Part shown: piece after piece, positions 24,001-33,388 of the stretch
Layout: each line of letters begins with the position of its first letter
How positions within the stretch are numbered: the first letter of the stretch is position 1
Assembly: GCF_018691265.1 (NCBI RefSeq)
Contig: NW_024881279.1
Span: forward strand, 4,555,243 to 4,619,242
Length of the DNA: 64,000 bases
Direction of reading: 5' to 3'
From: Tyto alba
Lineage: Eukaryota > Chordata > Aves > Strigiformes > Tytonidae
Notes under the pieces: generated by a model
The model's input: the letters and a program-made list of their open reading frames with translations, nothing else
Told to the model about the DNA's origin: nothing
Databases searched by the model: none
Translations under genes and position numbers: made by a program

Positions 24001-27000
24001 ACGAGCTCATTAGAGACCTGAAACAAAGCACACCTAAGTCTTCAGATGTCCATTCATCCACTCGAGGGCTCTGCCCTTTGATCTAAGGCTCCATCACTTC
24101 CCTTGCAGCCGCTTGCTTTCCCCTGGGAGCCGCACAGCGAGCACCCAGACAGCCCACTCTGACCAGAGCCCTCCTTCCAGAAAGCCCAAACTCCACTGAG
24201 GGCAAGAAAACACCCTCAAACAGACCAAAACACACCAAACCCCTCACCTCCAAAAAAAAAAAAAAAAAAAAAAAAAAAAGAAGGAAGGGAAAACAGAGGG
24301 CAGAGATGATGCAGAAAAAGCAGAGGTTGCAGAAGCCCCCAGCCCGTGTTTCCCTGCAGCAGCACAGACATCCCTGCCTCCTTGCAAGCACAGCCCAGGA
24401 GCTCAGCATCCATATGCAGCTTTGCAGGATCAGTGCTGGATGCTGCCGCCCTCCGGAGCCGCCCTTAGAGAAACTGGGGCAGCCCCCTTGGTGGTGGGCA
24501 CACCTGGAGGGCAGCAGCATCGCTGAGAGCAAGGCACCATCTTCCTCCAAGACCCAAGCACAGCTTCCGTGGAAATCTCAATCCCGTAGCATCCTTCATC
24601 TTGGCAAGGGCTGGTTCCTTGCTCCAGAAGTTGGAGCGGATGGTGGGCTCCAAAAGTGAACGTTGGCTCTCCCGGCACCGACAAGCAGCTGCTTCAGGTC
24701 TTGTGGTTGTTGCAGGAGATGCTTTTCTCTCCAGAGCTTGAGCGGGGAGGAGGAATGTAGGTCACTTCTGCAGCACGTGATGCCGATAGCGGGCAGGAAA
24801 TACAGTTGCTCCCACACAGAAGAAAAACCTTACCGCAGCTCGGAGCTTTCCACCTTCACTCAAACCACAAGAAGTCATATAAAAAGTGGCAGGTCAAAGG
24901 CAGCCCTGCGAACAGCCTGCTCCATGCAGGCCAGATTTGTTCCTGCACCGCTGCGCCCTCATTAATAAGCTCATTAGGAGATGAGGGGAGTTGCTGCGTA
25001 CTGTGAATCAAGAGAGGCAGTTTGGGGATAAAATTGAGTTTTCTTGTTAGTGGGGGAAGAAAACAGAAGAATGAGAGATGGGCCCAGAGCTGCAAATGCA
25101 CTGAAATAGATAAGTATTATTTTAAATACATTTCTATGGATTTCCTAAAACTTTCTTTTCCCTTTGAAATCAGGGATGCTCCTGCTGGTAACATGTTACG
25201 GAGCAATTTCTGTTCAGGCATAAGGCACCACATTAAAGCGTGAATTGGAAATAGGGAAGGTGCTAAAATGGGCCACGAGCTTTTTAGAAACATAAAGAGG
25301 GAGGAGGAACCAGAATATGCCAGGAGGATCAGCTGTTGATCATACTGCCTTATTGCATGTGGTAAAACTTACTTAAATTACCTCTTAATTAATTAATTAA
25401 AGCAATAATGGATAGGATTCCCAGGTGAGATGCATCAGGGTGGGCTGAGGAGCACTGGTAGGGGTTGGCAGAGGTGCTGAGCAGTGCAGGCACAGGGTTT
25501 ATTATAGCTGGTTTTCACCCACTGATATTTTCTCTCGTGCCTTCTTGTGCAGACTGCGGTTGTAACTCAGGGTCTCGGCTGCGTTTGTGGCGTGGTCGTG
25601 AACTCAGAAAGCAGAGCTGGGGAGCAGCGTGTTGGGAAGAAGATGCAGCAGAGGCGGGGGGTGGTGGTGGGGACGCGGCCACCGTCTCCTCTGAGTTTCT
25701 GTTGCTGTTTCTGTGTACGCACAGATCTCGTGGAGAGAGGTTTGGGGATGAGTCAGAATGCCCATGGTGCTGGATCCAGGGGTGCTGGAAATGAGGGGTT
25801 ATTCCTGAGAAAAAGATGCATGCCCAGAGCAAATTTTTGCCATGTGAAAGGCAGCTGTCAGCATGTGTGGAAACACAAATCTGGGTGGCTGCTCAGAGAG
25901 TTCCTCCTGGGTTTTTTCTCGGGAGCGTTGGACTGGGTGGGTGGGGAAGGGCAAGTAGATAAACCTGAGCAGGTCCAGGTCCCCTTGCAGTGATTTCTAG
26001 TTCATCTCTCCCCGCTGTTAGAGGATGTGGCCACCCACCCGGGCAGCAGCTCCCTTCCCCAGCAGCCTGATCCAGCCCCAAAACCCTGCACAGCACCCTC
26101 GGTCTCCTGGGAGCACAGAGTAACGGCCTTCCCTTTGCTTCCCTAGGGGAAAAAGAAGAGACGAACACGGGAAAAGCAGCAAGATTCCAACTCAGGTAAA
26201 TGAATGCGGCTCGGTGGCTGTCCCTTTGTTTCTGCTCAGAGGGGATAATCCAAAGGAGTTGTCACGTTTTACTATGTTTTTTTTTATTCTCTTGACCTTA
26301 ACTAAACTACACATTTAATTTTTTTTTAAGATGGGTTAAATTAATATTTCTGTGACTTTTTCGTAGACATGTTTGAATTAGAACATGGGTAGTGTGTGAA
26401 AACTGAAAAAAATAGATTTTTGGCAAGTGCATTACTTCATATAGACTATCACTAAGCTCAGTCTTTTCAAAACATCCAGGGTGAATGTCCTCATCAGCCC
26501 TACAGGTATCATTAATTAAAGAAAACTCCTCTCAAATGGATCAGTATTGCATGTGGTACTAAATGCTGTGTCAGGATTGAAGATCACCCACAGGACCACC
26601 CCAAATTTGGTTTTCATTTCAAAGTAACCTAGAGTTCGAGCAAAGTCATTCTAAAAACCAGTACCAGTTGCCTCCCTGCACCACACTTCATTAGAAAAGG
26701 CCCTTTTCATGTATTTCAGCTGGTGACATGCACATTCCCATCATCTGAGGCTACTCCTGTGCTGTTTTCTGAAGTATTTCTGCTGTATCAGGAATAAATA
26801 TCTGTACCACTAAATATTCATTATAAAACATCAACAGACTGTCCTTGCCTGCTATGGCACTACGTATACATGAAGTTAGCCTGTTTTTTCCAGTATGTCC
26901 ATTCTGTTATTGCCTGTAGATTTGCAAAGAGCTTTTCCCACTCTCCAGCCTACTCGTTCATTACTGCTCGTTGCTCTTATTTACTTTCAGATGAAATTAA

Positions 27001-30000
27001 GGCAGCCAGATGATAGGTTATTGGCCTTCTAAGCAAAACTGTAGTTCTCTCTCCCTCTAGAATTGCTCCCTTGGGAGGGTGCCAGGTCAGCCTGGTGCTC
27101 TCCTGGGCTCGCACACCCACACAAAGACCTGTCACGCCTGAGCTGGGGACCCCAAGATGCAGAGCTGGCTGCCTCTGGGCAGCCCAGTTGTTGGTCAGGA
27201 CACGGGAGTCCAGCTCTGGTGTTACTGCTGTGGATTGCACAGCCGTGCGACCAGAATCCCGCAGCCTGCCTTAATTCCTAAAATTCAGATTATCTCATTA
27301 ATTTCATGAATCGCTGTTGGATGACCTCTTTGAATTGGCCAGAAAAAGCAATTCCTTGACTGTGTCCCAGTAATATCTTCAGTTTAGTTAATGCTGTTGA
27401 TCTCATTCAGTGCTTAGACGGATAAGGGGAATACAAGCTGTTAGGCTTATATGTAGTACACATATATATGTCTTGTCTGTGTGATACAAAAATGATAATT
27501 TCACCTGTTCTGGCTTGAAAACCAACTGCTGGTCATACGCAACAGGAGACACTGGTGGTGGCTGAAAGAGGGAACGTGAATCCAGCATAGAAATGCGCTG
27601 TTCAAATTCCATTTACAGCACGAGAGAAAAACCACAATGTGCCTAAAAGCAAATAGGGCTTCCCCTTCATGAGTCCTGTAATTATACAGTAAAACTGCAA
27701 CATTTTAGGGAAGTCCACTGGGAATAGCTTTTCCATTAAAACTGGACGGGGAATGGTGGGGGGCAGAGTAGAATAACCTGGGTCTGGGTCTCCTTGGTGC
27801 TAACTCTGCTTTCAGCCTGCTTCTGCAACGTTTCCTCCTCTTCTTTTCCATGCGCAGTCCGAGCTCACTGGCAGCCCCGTTTAGTCGCTGCTGGAAAGGC
27901 AGGGAGCAGGTAAGGATGCAGACACAGGAGGCAGGCGGCGCCTCTGGGATTTGGCAGCTTTTCCAAACTTAAGAAATTCAAAGAGCTTCCCTGTAATTGC
28001 CCATACTTCCCAGAGCTGAGGCCATTTCCCAAACCTCCTTCTCCAGCTGCCAGCAGTGATCACTGATATTTGCCTAACGATCACTTTTTTCCAGGAAAGG
28101 TGGTGCCGGCACTGTTCTGTTGCAAAGAAAAAAAAAAAAAAAAAGAAAAAAAATTGGATTGTAGTCTGTTAGTCATGTGTTAAAGTGGCTAAAATGATGT
28201 TGCCTCTTTTCTTCCTCCTGCTCCTTCTCCTCTTTGTGCCTCTGCCTTGCCCATTCTCCGCCACGCATGCTTCTGTGTTCAGATCCTGCCTCTCCTAAGA
28301 AATGCAGAGCTCGCTTTGGCCTCAACCAACAAACGGACTGGTGCGGCCCATGCAGGTGTGTATCAGCATCTCCTCGCTGCTGGGGTGCTCCTGGGCAAGC
28401 GGGTTCGGCTCCATGCGTCCTCCTGCAGCCGTCCCAGCGCCAGAGGGGGCTGCTCCGGCCAGGCGGGGATGGGGTTTTGCTCTGGGCATCGGCAGGAGAT
28501 GTTGTCTGAGCTGCAAAGGGTCAGGCTGCACCCCGGGTTTCTTACCCCACCTCCTGGGGCAGTGTAGGTGGAACGCTGTACCTCGGCTGGTGGGCTTCCC
28601 TGGTGTTAAAAGCTTATTTCCAGGGTGGAGACCTCTGTGACCCTGTTGTGGGGCTTTTTTCCCCTGTTAGAGATTTCGTATCTCTAGGGTCAGCAGTGAG
28701 TAGTTAATGGGTTTCTTTTTCTTATTTATACCGGGGCTAACCATATATTTCAAGATCCATCTCTTCTTGACCCTGAAATCTGGCAGTACCCACCACGGGT
28801 GGGGTGGGACAGCCTCAAGCAGCGAGACAGTTTGCAAGCGCCCTGTGCCTTGAGCTGCTAGGGAGTGAATGTGGCCGGGCAGTAGTAGAGCTTAGTGCAC
28901 GGAGCAAGGGCTACGCAGTTCAAGGGGGCTGCAAATGCAGCCAGGCAGAAAAAGCTCCTGGGGGGCTTCTGGATCTGGGCAGCGAAGCACAGAGAGGCTC
29001 CAGCCTGGACAGAGGGCTACAATTCATAGCACATTTTTACACCGATGCCTTGACTCTAGCAAAAGCTGGAAGTAAAGTCTTGCTTAATGTGCTTACTGCG
29101 GCTTAAAGTGACTAAAACCACTTAAGCTACCCAAAGGTGAACCCCGAGGCGCAGCCCTGCAGTGTCCCCACGGTGCGTGGCCGCTGACCTCGCTGGCACC
29201 CCGAGCTCAGGTCCCTGTGGCTGAGCCCAAGGCGAGCTCCCCTCCCCGAGCCACATCCTGCACCTCGGGGTGCTGTGCAGGCCTCCCTGCTCGCCTGTTA
29301 GACACTGGGTGATGGCATCAAGCACCGTTTGTGGTTTTGTTTTTGTTTTTTTAACTGATCAAGAATCTGGACAGAGCCCCCTTAACAGCTCATTAATACT
29401 CTACCTTGAGTGTCCAGAGAGGGTTTTTTGAGACCCCGTCCCTCGCACAGCAATGCCACCGAGCTGAGCCCCGTACTGCAGCGCAGGGCACGGCTGCAGC
29501 TCTGCGGGCAGTTCCTCCAACTTCGCTCTGCCTTCGTTTGAACTCTCTTAATTCAGCTTCTCCTCTGCACCGCTTCCAAATTAACACAGGCTGCTGAAGC
29601 GCTCGGAGACCTTAGCATGCTTTTATTTTTTAACCTCTGCCTCTCGAACCCTGGTTAGTCCCAGCTGTTCTGCAATTCCTGGTACTAACGTGCTGCTGCT
29701 GGCTCAAGGGCTCTTGTCATCCGTGCTCTGGTCACCTGTGGTGAGCAACTTCCACCAAAGGATTTCCACTCCACAGGAGAGGTTAACTGGTTAAAATTGG
29801 GTGTTCCTGCTCTTGAGCTTTCACCCTCCTCCCCTTCACCTCCAGCAAACCCCTCAAGGGTGCTGTAGTTCCTAAAGGGAGAGGGATAAATCCCTTTTAG
29901 CTGTGTAATAGCCACCTCAACCACAGCCCGCTAACCGGTCCATTATCAGCAATCTGTAGTATCAGATCTGCTTTTTTTCCCCCACTCCCGTTATTTTAAA

Positions 30001-33000
30001 TCAGCAAATCGATGGATCGATTTGTACCATAAAATACCAAGTTGGAAGGGACCTCAAGGAGCAGCTGGTCCAACCTTTCTTGGCAAAAGCCCGGTCTAGA
30101 CGAGGTGGACCAATGCCCTGTCCAGCTGAATCTTAAACTGGGCACTGAAACGCCCCGTCCTGCAGCTACTGCTGCGATGTCTGTGGGAAACACGGCTGCT
30201 CCTCGGGCTTGGCTGCTCTGGGAAATTACAACCCATGTAAAATAACCTCCCAGTTAAATATTCAGTTCAGCAGGGCTGTCGTGTTTCATATCGCATTAAT
30301 TGGGTCACCACGGCTAACGATGACACTGACAGCAGTAATAGCAATTCTCTTGTTCACATCCAGTGCAAAGGCATGTTTAATACTGGACTAGTTAATACAT
30401 ATTCTAACACTGTCTAGTTTTTCATTAGTAAGATCAAAGAAAGGTGTGTGCCCACATTAGCAAGTTCTCCATTTGATCTGTTTTCCTCAAATGAGGCAGC
30501 CAAGGCAGGGAGCTGGGCGGGGGGAAGATGTCTTTTTAGCTGTTTTAGCTATAAAGTCATTAATACCATCTCCAGCAGAGGAATTGTTCCCTCGCTACTC
30601 TTAAGGTGACATCTTGAGAGCTCTTTTGTTTAAAACTATACTGACATGCTCGAGGACCCGTAGCAGGTGACATGAGGCATCTGTCACACGATGAGAAGGA
30701 AAACCAGCTCAACAGAGAGTACGTAAAACCACGAGACAGTGCAAGGGACTGACTCCGGGTGGGCAGGAGAAGTTAATCTGGGCGCGTGAGATGACAACAG
30801 GAACTTGGGCTAAATAGTCCTGGTTTTGAGACTGAACAGCAGGATTGTCGCGGGACGTGGAGAAATGATGCCCAAATCCACTTACAGCAAGGATGATGTA
30901 CGAGTCGGATTTCTGAGACCCCCGGATCATGACATACAAACAAGTGGGGGGCCTGAATATCTTCTCGGGGCGACGAGGGGAGGCTGGTCCTGCTCCCCAG
31001 GCGCTGCTGTCTCAGGCCCTTCCCGCACCCAGCGGGCTTCTTGCTAGAAAAGCGAGACTAGGGGAGGAGAGCTGCCACCGATGGGGTACTTTTCTACAAA
31101 AACCCCTTTTTGTGAGTAAATCTTTCCCCAGTCGATGAGCTCTAGTTGTTGCACTCCACAGAAAGGGAGCAGGGAACTGAGTCTTTCGCGGTTTCAGGTC
31201 CTCCTCCTGCTTAATCTTTCTCTCCGGCGTCCATCCACGTTGCGTTTTGTACTCTGGGAGAGCAGAGCAAACAGAAAGTCAGTCCGGCGTCCGCGCTGGT
31301 TGTTCCTTCGCTTAGTTAGCCGGCCGCAAGGTGATCTACCCTCGGAAGACCAACAAGTCTTCTGAAGGGCTCGGGACTAGTCTCGCAGCAAAGCGGGACC
31401 TTCGGGCCGTGTCTTCCCTCAGCCACGTTCTCCCTGAATCTCCGCTGGGCACTGGGAGCTCAGCCGTGGCGCCGCGGCCTCCTCGGCGCGGTGGGAATGA
31501 CGCCGGAGTCTTGTGAGATGCCAAGATGGCAGCGGCCAGAGGCGTTTTCTGCAGAAAAAAAGGGCCGGGGCGATGATGCGGCGCCCACGTCCGGGGCCAG
31601 GCGAGGAAAGGGGGCTCTTAAGGCTGAAAGTTTTTCGGGTGGGCTGAGGGGAAAAGCCGCACAGGGCGCGCGGGGCCTGCTGTGAGGCGGCGGCCCCGGC
31701 TCCTCGGCCCCGGGGCACTGCGCATGCACACGCGTGTCCTGTGGGTGCTGTGTGCGCTTTGCGTGTGCTTTGCGTGGGCACTTCGCGTGGGCACCGCGTG
31801 GGCTTCCGCGCTGGGGGGGCCGTTTTAGCCTTGAAGGAGTGTGTTCACCCCACGGCCCACCCGGGGGGAGGAGCCGGGCTGGGGGCTGCTGCAAAATGGC
31901 CTCCCGGTTTGGGATGGGGTTGGGGTGGTTTGATCTTTGTTTTGCTTTTTATGATTGTCTTCACTTTTATTATTTACTATTTTTTCATTACTCTTGTGAC
32001 TTTTATTACTGGGGATTTTATTGATTTTTTTACTGTTTTTTTGGTTTGATTTTTATTATTTTGGGGTTTATTGGTTGGATTTTATAATTATTTTGATTTT
32101 AGTGTTTTTATTTTTATTAGCATTTTCTTTTTTTTTATTGTTTTGATTTTAACTGTTGTTTTTATTTTATTCTTTTGATTTTTACAATTGTTTTTATTTT
32201 TAGTTATTTTTATTATTGTTTGGATTTTATCATTATTTTTATTTTATTACTTCTATTTTTATTACCATTTCCATTTTTATTGTTTTGATTTTTATTATTT
32301 ATTTTTATCATCTTATTGGTTTTTTACTATTGCTTTGATTTTTAAATCATATTATTGTTTGAATTTTGTCATTATTTTGATTTTATTGTTATTTTTATTA
32401 CCTTTTCCATTTTTATTATTTTTATTTTTGTCTTGATTTTCATCTTGATTTCTTGTTTTGATTTTTTTTTTATTGCTTGGATTTTATCGTGATTTTGCTT
32501 TTATTGTTTTTATTTTTATTACAATTTCCATTTTTATCATTGCTTTGATTTTCATTATTGTTTTACTTTTTATTACTTCTTTTTATTATAATTACTATTT
32601 CCATTCGTGTTTTTACGACCGCCCTTTCTCCTCGCTTTGCGGCCGAACCCTTTCCGCTCTCATTCCGCTCACAGAGCCGCGCGCCCTTCCCGCAGCAGCC
32701 CCGGCTGCGCGGCCGCGGATCGCGCAGCTCCAGCGCCGTTTGTGCGCGGCCGCGCAGACACCGCCCCCCCCCCCCCCCCCAAAGCGCTCTCGCCGCGGGG
32801 CCGCCGTTACGGCGCCGCCTGGCGGCCGCAGCGAAACCACAACCCCCGGTCGCGGGGGGAGCGGGGAGCAGGGAAGGGGGGGGGGGGCCCGGCCGCGGCG
32901 GGGGGGGAGGGGGAGGAGGCGGCCAAAGCAAGGCCCGCGGTGAAGCGGGGGGGGGGGGGGGGGGGGGGGGCACCGCCAAACCCCAGCTGGCTGCGTGCCC

Positions 33001-33388
33001 CGGCCTGCGCCCAGCGCTGGTTTGCATCTGGCGTGGTGACCGTGAACTCACCCTTTATTCACAGAGAACTCTCTTCACTCTTCTTAGGAGGAAAAAGAAG
33101 TGCATTCGGTACTTACAAGGAGAAGGACGCTGTGCCAGCCCAGTTTCTTCCGATGGAAGTGCTATAGACTCCCCTCCCTCTCCTCTGGACGCACTCCAAT
33201 GCATCTCCTCTGCTTTTCCTTCAGACAAGCTTGCAGCCCCCGCTGACTCCGCACACAGAGAACAGCCCGACCCCTTCCCCGCCTCCGCTCACCTCCAACC
33301 CGCCACCTGCTCCTCCAGACTGACCACCAGGTGCTCTTCCGCGCCCACGGAGTCCCCAGCCTACAGCGTGGCCTCCTCGGGGACATAG
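11930..33388 (+). CDS. TCF7: TCF7 (T-cell factor 1), partial gene, nine coding exons
   Basis: TCF7 is a nuclear HMG-box factor that binds CTTTGAT-type sites and acts with beta-catenin or with Groucho/TLE repressors. Coding exons: 11930-12062, 15209-15299, 18802-18888, 20844-20954, 21219-21381, 22162-22269, 26147-26195, 28283-28355 and 33088-33388. All junctions are GT-AG and the reading phases agree, giving 1116 nt (371 residues plus stop). Visible domains in order are the central proline/serine-rich regulatory region, the HMG box (exons 21219 and 22162), the basic tail [10 protein letters not shown], the four-cysteine C-clamp, and the E-type C-terminus. TCF7 is chosen over LEF1 and TCF7L2 because of [13 protein letters not shown], the GKKKRR tail, the alternative tail starting [10 protein letters not shown], and the neighbouring SKP1 and PPP2CA. 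The N-terminal beta-catenin-binding exons are not in the window. I searched 1-11929 for them by eye and found none. Confidence 0.95.
12063..15208 (+). other. TCF7 intron
   Basis: Bounded by gtaatg and the pyrimidine-rich ctcccag acceptor. I see no other exon. A possible old SINE-like fragment lies near 13905-14010; the rest looks unique. Confidence 0.85.
13905..14010. repeat. Possible ancient SINE-like fragment
   Basis: Text near GTGGCTGGTGCCCCAACCACTGGGCC resembles the "agtgccctaaccactagaccat" end of an old amniote SINE. Strongly diverged, so the call is tentative. Confidence 0.3.
15209..15299 (+). CDS. TCF7: TCF7 exon: [20 protein letters not shown] region
   Basis: A pyrimidine-rich acceptor (ccttctcccttctcccag) is followed by GA GTG CAC, which completes a glycine codon carried from the previous exon. 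The exon encodes [19 protein letters not shown] and then [10 protein letters not shown], matching the GFY/GVGQI block shared by LEF/TCF proteins. It ends TG, two bases of a tryptophan codon, before gtgagt. A second AG lies 3 nt downstream of the first (CAGGAG), so the true start could also be 15212. Confidence 0.93.
15300..18801 (+). other. TCF7 intron
   Basis: Donor gtgagt, acceptor gatcccag before the 87-nt cassette exon. Mostly unique, moderately GC-rich sequence with no recognised element. Confidence 0.8.
18802..18888 (+). CDS. TCF7: TCF7 cassette exon, LEF1 exon 6-like (87 nt, phase-symmetric)
   Basis: This exon is too short to stand out as an open frame. It is bounded by actctttcttcccgatcccag and a strong donor, ccag|gtgagt. 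It encodes [18 protein letters not shown] followed by [12 protein letters not shown]. This aligns with the LEF1 segment GQPVYPITGGFRQPY...SMSR, which is alternatively spliced in LEF1. Its length is 87 nt and it starts and ends in the same phase, so the frame holds whether it is included or skipped. When skipped, the flanking exons join as W-FTHP, which is the arrangement I remember for human TCF7. Splice sites and homology support a real exon, but its usage is not shown by sequence alone. Confidence 0.82.
18889..20843 (+). other. TCF7 intron
   Basis: Donor gtgagt, acceptor gttgcag. It contains an A-rich run at about 19841-19881 and an accidental long open frame that runs through it. No coding homology is visible. 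Confidence 0.8.
19841..19881. repeat. Poly(A) tract
   Basis: About 40 A bases with a single C interruption, in intron sequence. Confidence 0.9.
20844..20954 (+). CDS. TCF7: TCF7 exon: [10 protein letters not shown] to HYDRN segment
   Basis: The acceptor is ctctccgttgcag and the donor is gtaagt. It encodes [20 protein letters not shown], then [16 protein letters not shown], plus two bases of the next codon. GIPHPAIV is common to the whole LEF/TCF family. PHSGKQE and the DRN ending are specific to TCF7. Confidence 0.94.
21219..21381 (+). CDS. TCF7: TCF7 exon: HMG box, first part
   Basis: The acceptor is tttggtcccaccaag and the donor gtaaga follows GGC AGG AGG. It encodes a charged linker ([14 protein letters not shown]) and then the start of the HMG box: [18 protein letters not shown], then [20 protein letters not shown] and RR. 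These are the minor-groove-binding N-terminal strand and helices 1-2. The valine-isoleucine pair in AKVIAEC is the TCF7 form. It ends exactly on a codon boundary, so the box continues in phase 0 at 22162. Confidence 0.97.
21481..22053 (-). mobile_element. Solo LTR of an avian endogenous retrovirus (ERVL-like)
   Basis: The reverse strand begins TGTCCTGGTTTTGGCTGGGA and ends TTAAACCACGAC-G. These are the two ends of a long terminal repeat that I recall as very common in bird genomes, with the terminal CA changed to CG. Inside are a T-rich ATTATT stretch and ATTAAACTGTTCTTATCTC, a likely polyadenylation-signal region. Length is 573 bp. No gag/pol/env coding sequence is attached, so it is a solo LTR. 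The flanking bases (gccgg and cctgg) are only similar, so the target duplication is decayed or misplaced. The family name is uncertain. Confidence 0.82.
22162..22269 (+). CDS. TCF7: TCF7 exon: HMG box, second part
   Basis: The acceptor is cttgtccttgcag and the donor is gtgagt. It has 36 codons: [20 protein letters not shown], then [16 protein letters not shown]. This forms helix 3 of the HMG box and the start of the basic extension. It is phase 0 at both ends. It is separated from the first half by a 780-bp intron that is mostly an ERV LTR. Confidence 0.97.
24075..24083 (+). promoter_or_regulatory. Candidate TCF/LEF binding site
   Basis: CCTTTGATC is an exact match to the SCTTTGATS consensus bound by the HMG box this gene encodes. 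A single short motif is expected by chance in a window this size, so function is only a possibility. Confidence 0.25.
24256..24279. repeat. Poly(A) tract
   Basis: A homopolymer of about 24 bases followed by GAAGGAAGGGAAAA. Flanking sequence does not resemble a known retroelement body. Confidence 0.85.
26147..26195 (+). CDS. TCF7: TCF7 exon: basic tail / nuclear localisation signal
   Basis: The acceptor is tttgcttccctag and the donor is gtaaat. It is 49 nt and encodes [16 protein letters not shown] plus one base. The KKKRR cluster is the basic tail that bends DNA and serves as a nuclear localisation signal in LEF/TCF proteins. The single leftover base decides the frame of the last exon. Splicing on to 28283 leads to the C-clamp and E tail, and splicing directly to 33088 gives the short B-type tail. 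Confidence 0.94.
26196..28282 (+). other. TCF7 intron
   Basis: Donor gtaaat, acceptor tgtgttcag. AT-rich first half, with an A-rich run at about 28126-28152. I see no extra alternative exon of the TCF7L2 kind. Confidence 0.75.
28283..28355 (+). CDS. TCF7: TCF7 exon: C-clamp (alternative)
   Basis: The acceptor is gcttctgtgttcag and the donor is gtgtgt. It encodes [20 protein letters not shown], then CGPC, plus two bases of an arginine codon. Three of the four zinc-binding cysteines of the C-clamp are here and the fourth (KKKC) is in the next exon. The C-clamp binds GC-rich helper sites beside the HMG target. At 73 nt the exon is not a multiple of three, so skipping it shifts the last exon into another conserved frame. 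Confidence 0.94.
30026..30190 (-). mobile_element. CR1 LINE fragment
   Basis: AGTTGGAAGGGACCTCAAGG followed by AGCTGGTCCAACC is the reverse complement of the typical CR1 3' end. The body continues to about 30190 with CR1-like sequence. Truncated and non-coding. Confidence 0.8.
31270..31915. promoter_or_regulatory. Intronic CpG island, left block (candidate promoter)
   Basis: Dense in CpG, unlike the rest of this intron. It contains an AAGATGGCAGC YY1-like site (31523-31533), a TGCGCATGCACA NRF1-like palindrome (31719-31730) and repeated GCGTGGGC motifs (about 31755-31800). These are common in TATA-less housekeeping promoters. No coding exon follows on either strand, so any transcript would be non-coding or an alternative TCF7 5' end. 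Confidence 0.4.
31916..32615. repeat. T-rich low-complexity block (TTTTATT/TTTGATTTT)
   Basis: About 700 bp made almost entirely of TTTTATT, TTTTGATTTT and TTATTATTTT units with hardly any C. The strand bias is extreme: T-rich on +, A-rich on -. The units are too irregular for a single-period satellite. Confidence 0.93.
32616..33000. promoter_or_regulatory. Intronic CpG island, right block with homopolymer C and G runs
   Basis: CpG-dense sequence with a 17-base C run (32764-32780), a 12-base G run (32876-32887) and a 24-base G run (32947-32970), ending about 90 bp before the TCF7 last exon. It may have regulatory or structural effects. The long homopolymers are also where assemblies are least reliable. 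Confidence 0.4.
32947..32970 (+). repeat. G24 homopolymer, G-quadruplex-prone
   Basis: Uninterrupted run of 24 G bases on the + strand, 118 bp upstream of the TCF7 last-exon acceptor. Confidence 0.85.
33088..33167 (+). CDS. TCF7: TCF7 last exon, alternative B-tail frame
   Basis: If the 73-nt C-clamp exon is skipped, the leftover G of exon 26147-26195 joins here. The frame then reads [20 protein letters not shown] followed by LPMEVL and a stop at 33165-33167. This matches the short C-terminus of the main human TCF7 isoform as I remember it (GGKRNAFGTY...FLPMTVL). The same 80 bases therefore encode two conserved peptides in different frames. Confidence 0.88.
33088..33388 (+). CDS. TCF7: TCF7 last coding exon, E-tail frame
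   Basis: The acceptor is cactcttcttag. After the C-clamp exon it reads [20 protein letters not shown] and continues through a Ser/Pro-rich tail to TAG at 33386. KKKC supplies the last C-clamp cysteine, and [10 protein letters not shown] is the typical start of the E tail in TCF7 and TCF7L2. Beyond about 30 residues the tail diverges quickly, as expected for this region. I see no PLSL-type CtBP motif. Confidence 0.92.

Larger units (their letters stand above)
22270..26146 (+). other. TCF7 intron
   Basis: Donor gtgagt, acceptor ttccctag. Includes poly(A) tracts near 23310 and 24256, and a perfect TCF/LEF-type motif CCTTTGATC at 24075. No exon recognised. Confidence 0.8.
28356..33087 (+). other. 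TCF7 last intron
   Basis: Donor gtgtgt, acceptor cttcttag. It contains a CR1 fragment (about 30026-30190) and an abrupt composition change at about 31270 into CpG-rich sequence, interrupted by a T-rich block. Those are listed separately. Confidence 0.85.

Noticed and set aside
31500..31700. Possible new protein-coding first exon at the intronic CpG block
   Set aside because: Several competing frames are open on both strands only because of GC content. No convincing start, donor and downstream exon could be linked.
32558..33087. Upstream part of the 276-codon frame ending at 33388
   Set aside because: Only the part from 33088 on is a real exon. Upstream it runs through T-rich and G/C homopolymer sequence ahead of a clear cttcttag acceptor.
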